Positions 14,093-16,096 of a DNA stretch of 16,096 bases are shown here, piece by piece. Both the position numbers and the translations under genes were made by a program. The DNA is from Thalassotalea_B sp049613795 (GTDB lineage Bacteria > Pseudomonadota > Gammaproteobacteria > Enterobacterales > Alteromonadaceae). The notes beneath the pieces are model-generated. The model was given only the letters and a program-made list of their open reading frames with translations, searched no databases and was not told the origin of the DNA. The stretch lies in the NCBI GenBank assembly GCA_049613795.1, contig JBMZCX010000065.1:1-16096 (forward strand), written 5' to 3'. Within the stretch, counting starts at the first letter, position 1. Each line of letters begins with the position of its first letter.

Positions 14093-15037
14093 ATGCCAAT
14101 AAAAATTCCAAATCAGTTACCAGCATTGCAAGTTCTTGAAAAAGAGAATATTTTTGTGATGTCTGAACATCGAGCGGCCAGTCAAGAAATACGCCCGATG
14201 CAAGTGGCTATTTTGAATTTGATGCCGAATAAAATAGAAACTGAAGTACAAATTTGCCGAATGCTTTCAAATACACCGTTGCAAATAAATATTGAGTTTG
14301 TTCGTATAAATGCCAATGAATCAAAGCATACGCCAAAAGAGCATTTAGATAATTTTTATCGCTTATTTGATGATATTAAAGACAAGCAATACGATGGATT
14401 AATTATAACAGGCGCTCCGTTAGCATTAATGCCTTACGAAAATGTGACCTTTTGGAATAAAATATGCGAGGTTTTTGACTGGGCTGAAAAGAATGTGACT
14501 TCAACAATGTTTTCTTGCTGGGCGGCTCATGCGGCGCTTTATCATCATTATGGGTTGAATCGAAAATTACGCGAGGTAAAACTCTCGGGTGTTTATAGTC
14601 ATACCCCGTCAGATGCGAAAGAGCAGTTAACACACGGCTTTGAAGATATTTTTAATGTACCTCATTCGCGTTATGGGTATATCGAAAAAGCAGATTATCA
14701 GTCAGTCGACGCCTTAAAAATTATTGCTGAATCTGAGCAAGCGGGTGTGTATTTAGTGGCGAGTAAAAATAAACAACAAGTTTACCTTACTGGGCATCCT
14801 GAATACGACGCGAGTACTTTAGACGATGAATTTAGTCGAGATTTAAAAGCTAATGCGGATGCCTTAATGCCTGAACATTATTATCCTAATAATGACGTAA
14901 CGAATAAGCCCCATAGTTCATGGAAAAGCCACGGTAGTCTATTATTTACTAATTGGCTTAATTACTACGTTTATCAGATCACGCCATATCAATTAGACGC
15001 AGATAATATTAAAGCGATTCACCCTGAAAGTAAGTAG
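14093..15037 (+). CDS. metA: Homoserine O-acyltransferase MetA (probably succinyltransferase)
   Basis: MetA acylates the hydroxyl of L-homoserine using succinyl-CoA or acetyl-CoA, the committed step of methionine synthesis. The 314 residues match the MetA family (E. coli has 309). The catalytic Cys142 is in FSCWAAHAALYHHYG, and the His235 and Glu237 partners are in TGHPEYD (233-239), at exactly the family positions. The loop that influences acyl-donor choice reads GAPLAL, with Ala111 where E. coli has Gly and acetyl-using MetA proteins have Glu. Succinyl-CoA is the default for a gammaproteobacterium, but the sequence does not settle it. A weak GGTAGG (14081-14086) precedes the ATG. Expression should be repressed by MetJ through the upstream met boxes. 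metH follows after 71 bases. Confidence 0.96.
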   Translation: MPIKIPNQLPALQVLEKENIFVMSEHRAASQEIRPMQVAILNLMPNKIETEVQICRMLSNTPLQINIEFVRINANESKHTPKEHLDNFYRLFDDIKDKQYDGLIITGAPLALMPYENVTFWNKICEVFDWAEKNVTSTMFSCWAAHAALYHHYGLNRKLREVKLSGVYSHTPSDAKEQLTHGFEDIFNVPHSRYGYIEKADYQSVDALKIIAESEQAGVYLVASKNKQQVYLTGHPEYDASTLDDEFSRDLKANADALMPEHYYPNNDVTNKPHSSWKSHGSLLFTNWLNYYVYQITPYQLDADNIKAIHPESK

Positions 15038-15108
15038 CGTACAGCGCCAGAAATAAACAATGTTATTGAGCAACATAGCTTAATAAAAGCATGAGAAAGA
15101 GTAGTTAT

Positions 15109-16096
15109 ATGAAAAAGTCAGCAGCTTATACTTTGCTAGAACAGCAATTAAATCAGCGTATTTTAGTTCTTGATGGTGCAATGGGCACCATGATCCAAGC
15201 CTATAAATTTGAAGAACAAGACTTTCGCGCCGAACGCTTTGCTGACTGGCATACCGATGTAAAAGGCAATAACGATATGTTAGTGCTTACGCAGCCTGAC
15301 ATTATTAAAGCAATTCATCTTGAGTACCTTGAAGCGGGTGCTGACATTCTTGAAACCAACACCTTTAATGCAACAACTATTGCTATGGCCGATTACGACA
15401 TGCAAGAGTACAGCGCTGAAATTAACCGTGTTGCCGCACAAATTGCCCGTGAAGCTGCCGATGAATATAATAAAATAACGCCTGATCGCCCGCGCTTTGT
15501 TGCTGGTGTTTTAGGCCCAACCAACCGAACGTGCTCAATTTCGCCAGATGTAAACGATCCTGCTTTTCGTAACGTTACTTTTGATGAACTAAAAGATGCT
15601 TACATTGAATCGACACGCGCCTTAATCGAAGGCGGCAGTGATATTATTTTAATCGAAACCATTTTCGATACGCTAAATGCTAAAGCGGCAATTTTTGCGG
15701 TAGAAACGGTATTTGAACAACTTGGCGAGCGTTTACCCGTTATGATCTCGGGCACCATTACCGATGCCTCAGGCCGTACATTATCAGGGCAAACAACTGA
15801 AGCCTTCTACAATTCACTTCGCCATGCTAAGCCTGTTTCTTTTGGCTTAAACTGTGCGTTAGGCCCCAATGAATTGCGTCAATATGTTGCTGAGCTAAGC
15901 CGCATTTGTGACACCGCTGTATCGGCGCATCCTAATGCAGGCTTGCCTAATGCCTTTGGTGAATACGATTTAATGGCTGATGAAATGACTACTCATGTAG
16001 AAGAGTGGGCTAACTCTGGCTTTTTAAACATTATTGGTGGTTGTTGTGGTACCACGCCTGATCACATTCGCGCGATGGCACAAAGTGTTGCTAACA
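15109..16096 (+). CDS. metH: Cobalamin-dependent methionine synthase MetH, N-terminal part
   Basis: MetH transfers a methyl group from methyltetrahydrofolate through cobalamin to homocysteine, giving methionine. Only the first 329 codons are in the window, out of about 1200 in the family, and the frame is open to the edge. They cover the homocysteine-binding barrel. LDGAMGTMIQ is near the start. GLNCALG and GGCCGTTP contain the three cysteines that bind zinc and activate homocysteine. GVLGPTNRT and SGTITDASGRTLSGQTTE lie between them in the expected order. GAGAAAGAG (15093-15101), 7 bases before the ATG at 15109, is a good ribosome-binding site. There is no terminator between metA and metH, so they may be co-transcribed under the same MetJ control. 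The folate, cobalamin and activation domains lie outside the window. Confidence 0.97.
   Translation, partial: MKKSAAYTLLEQQLNQRILVLDGAMGTMIQAYKFEEQDFRAERFADWHTDVKGNNDMLVLTQPDIIKAIHLEYLEAGADILETNTFNATTIAMADYDMQEYSAEINRVAAQIAREAADEYNKITPDRPRFVAGVLGPTNRTCSISPDVNDPAFRNVTFDELKDAYIESTRALIEGGSDIILIETIFDTLNAKAAIFAVETVFEQLGERLPVMISGTITDASGRTLSGQTTEAFYNSLRHAKPVSFGLNCALGPNELRQYVAELSRICDTAVSAHPNAGLPNAFGEYDLMADEMTTHVEEWANSGFLNIIGGCCGTTPDHIRAMAQSVAN

Noticed and set aside
15060..15076. Short hairpin ATGTT/AACAT between metA and metH
   Set aside because: Five weak base pairs without a following T run do not make a terminator.

Overview
The window looks like ordinary core chromosome from a marine gammaproteobacterium of the order Alteromonadales, most likely near Colwellia or Thalassotalea. 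This rests on the AT-rich coding sequence, the gene order and protein wording very close to Escherichia coli. No tRNA, rRNA, insertion sequence, phage gene or CRISPR array is visible. Genes are closely packed and the longest gap is about 240 bases.

Region by region: (1) 1-737, minus strand, is an MscS-type mechanosensitive channel gene cut by the window edge. (2) 901-1521 is a small protein that I read as a distant, shortened relative of the Tus replication-terminus-binding protein. (3) 1540-8104 is the classical ftsB-ispD-ispF-truD-surE-pcm-(DedA)-nlpD-rpoS block. It covers cell division, isoprenoid synthesis, tRNA modification, protein repair, envelope maintenance and the stationary-phase sigma factor. 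Overlaps of 4 to 10 bases and three GTG starts suggest translational coupling, and a strong terminator closes the block. (4) 8176-10755, minus strand, is mutS. (5) 10910-12608 is a divergent argO/argP pair: an arginine exporter and its LysR-type activator. (6) 12773-13937 is recA with a textbook SOS promoter and its own terminator. (7) 14000-16096 is metA behind a tandem MetJ operator, followed by the start of metH, cut by the window edge.

The genes fall into recognisable groups. DNA maintenance is represented by mutS, recA and possibly the Tus-like gene. Stress and stationary phase are represented by surE, pcm, nlpD and rpoS. Amino-acid control is represented by argO/argP and by metA/metH with met boxes. 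The regulatory DNA is the most informative part: the recA LexA box and the met boxes can be read directly. Several perfect or near-perfect inverted repeats in the intergenic spaces remain unexplained. I saw no convincing undescribed multi-gene system. The best lead for something new is the Tus-like protein at 901-1521.
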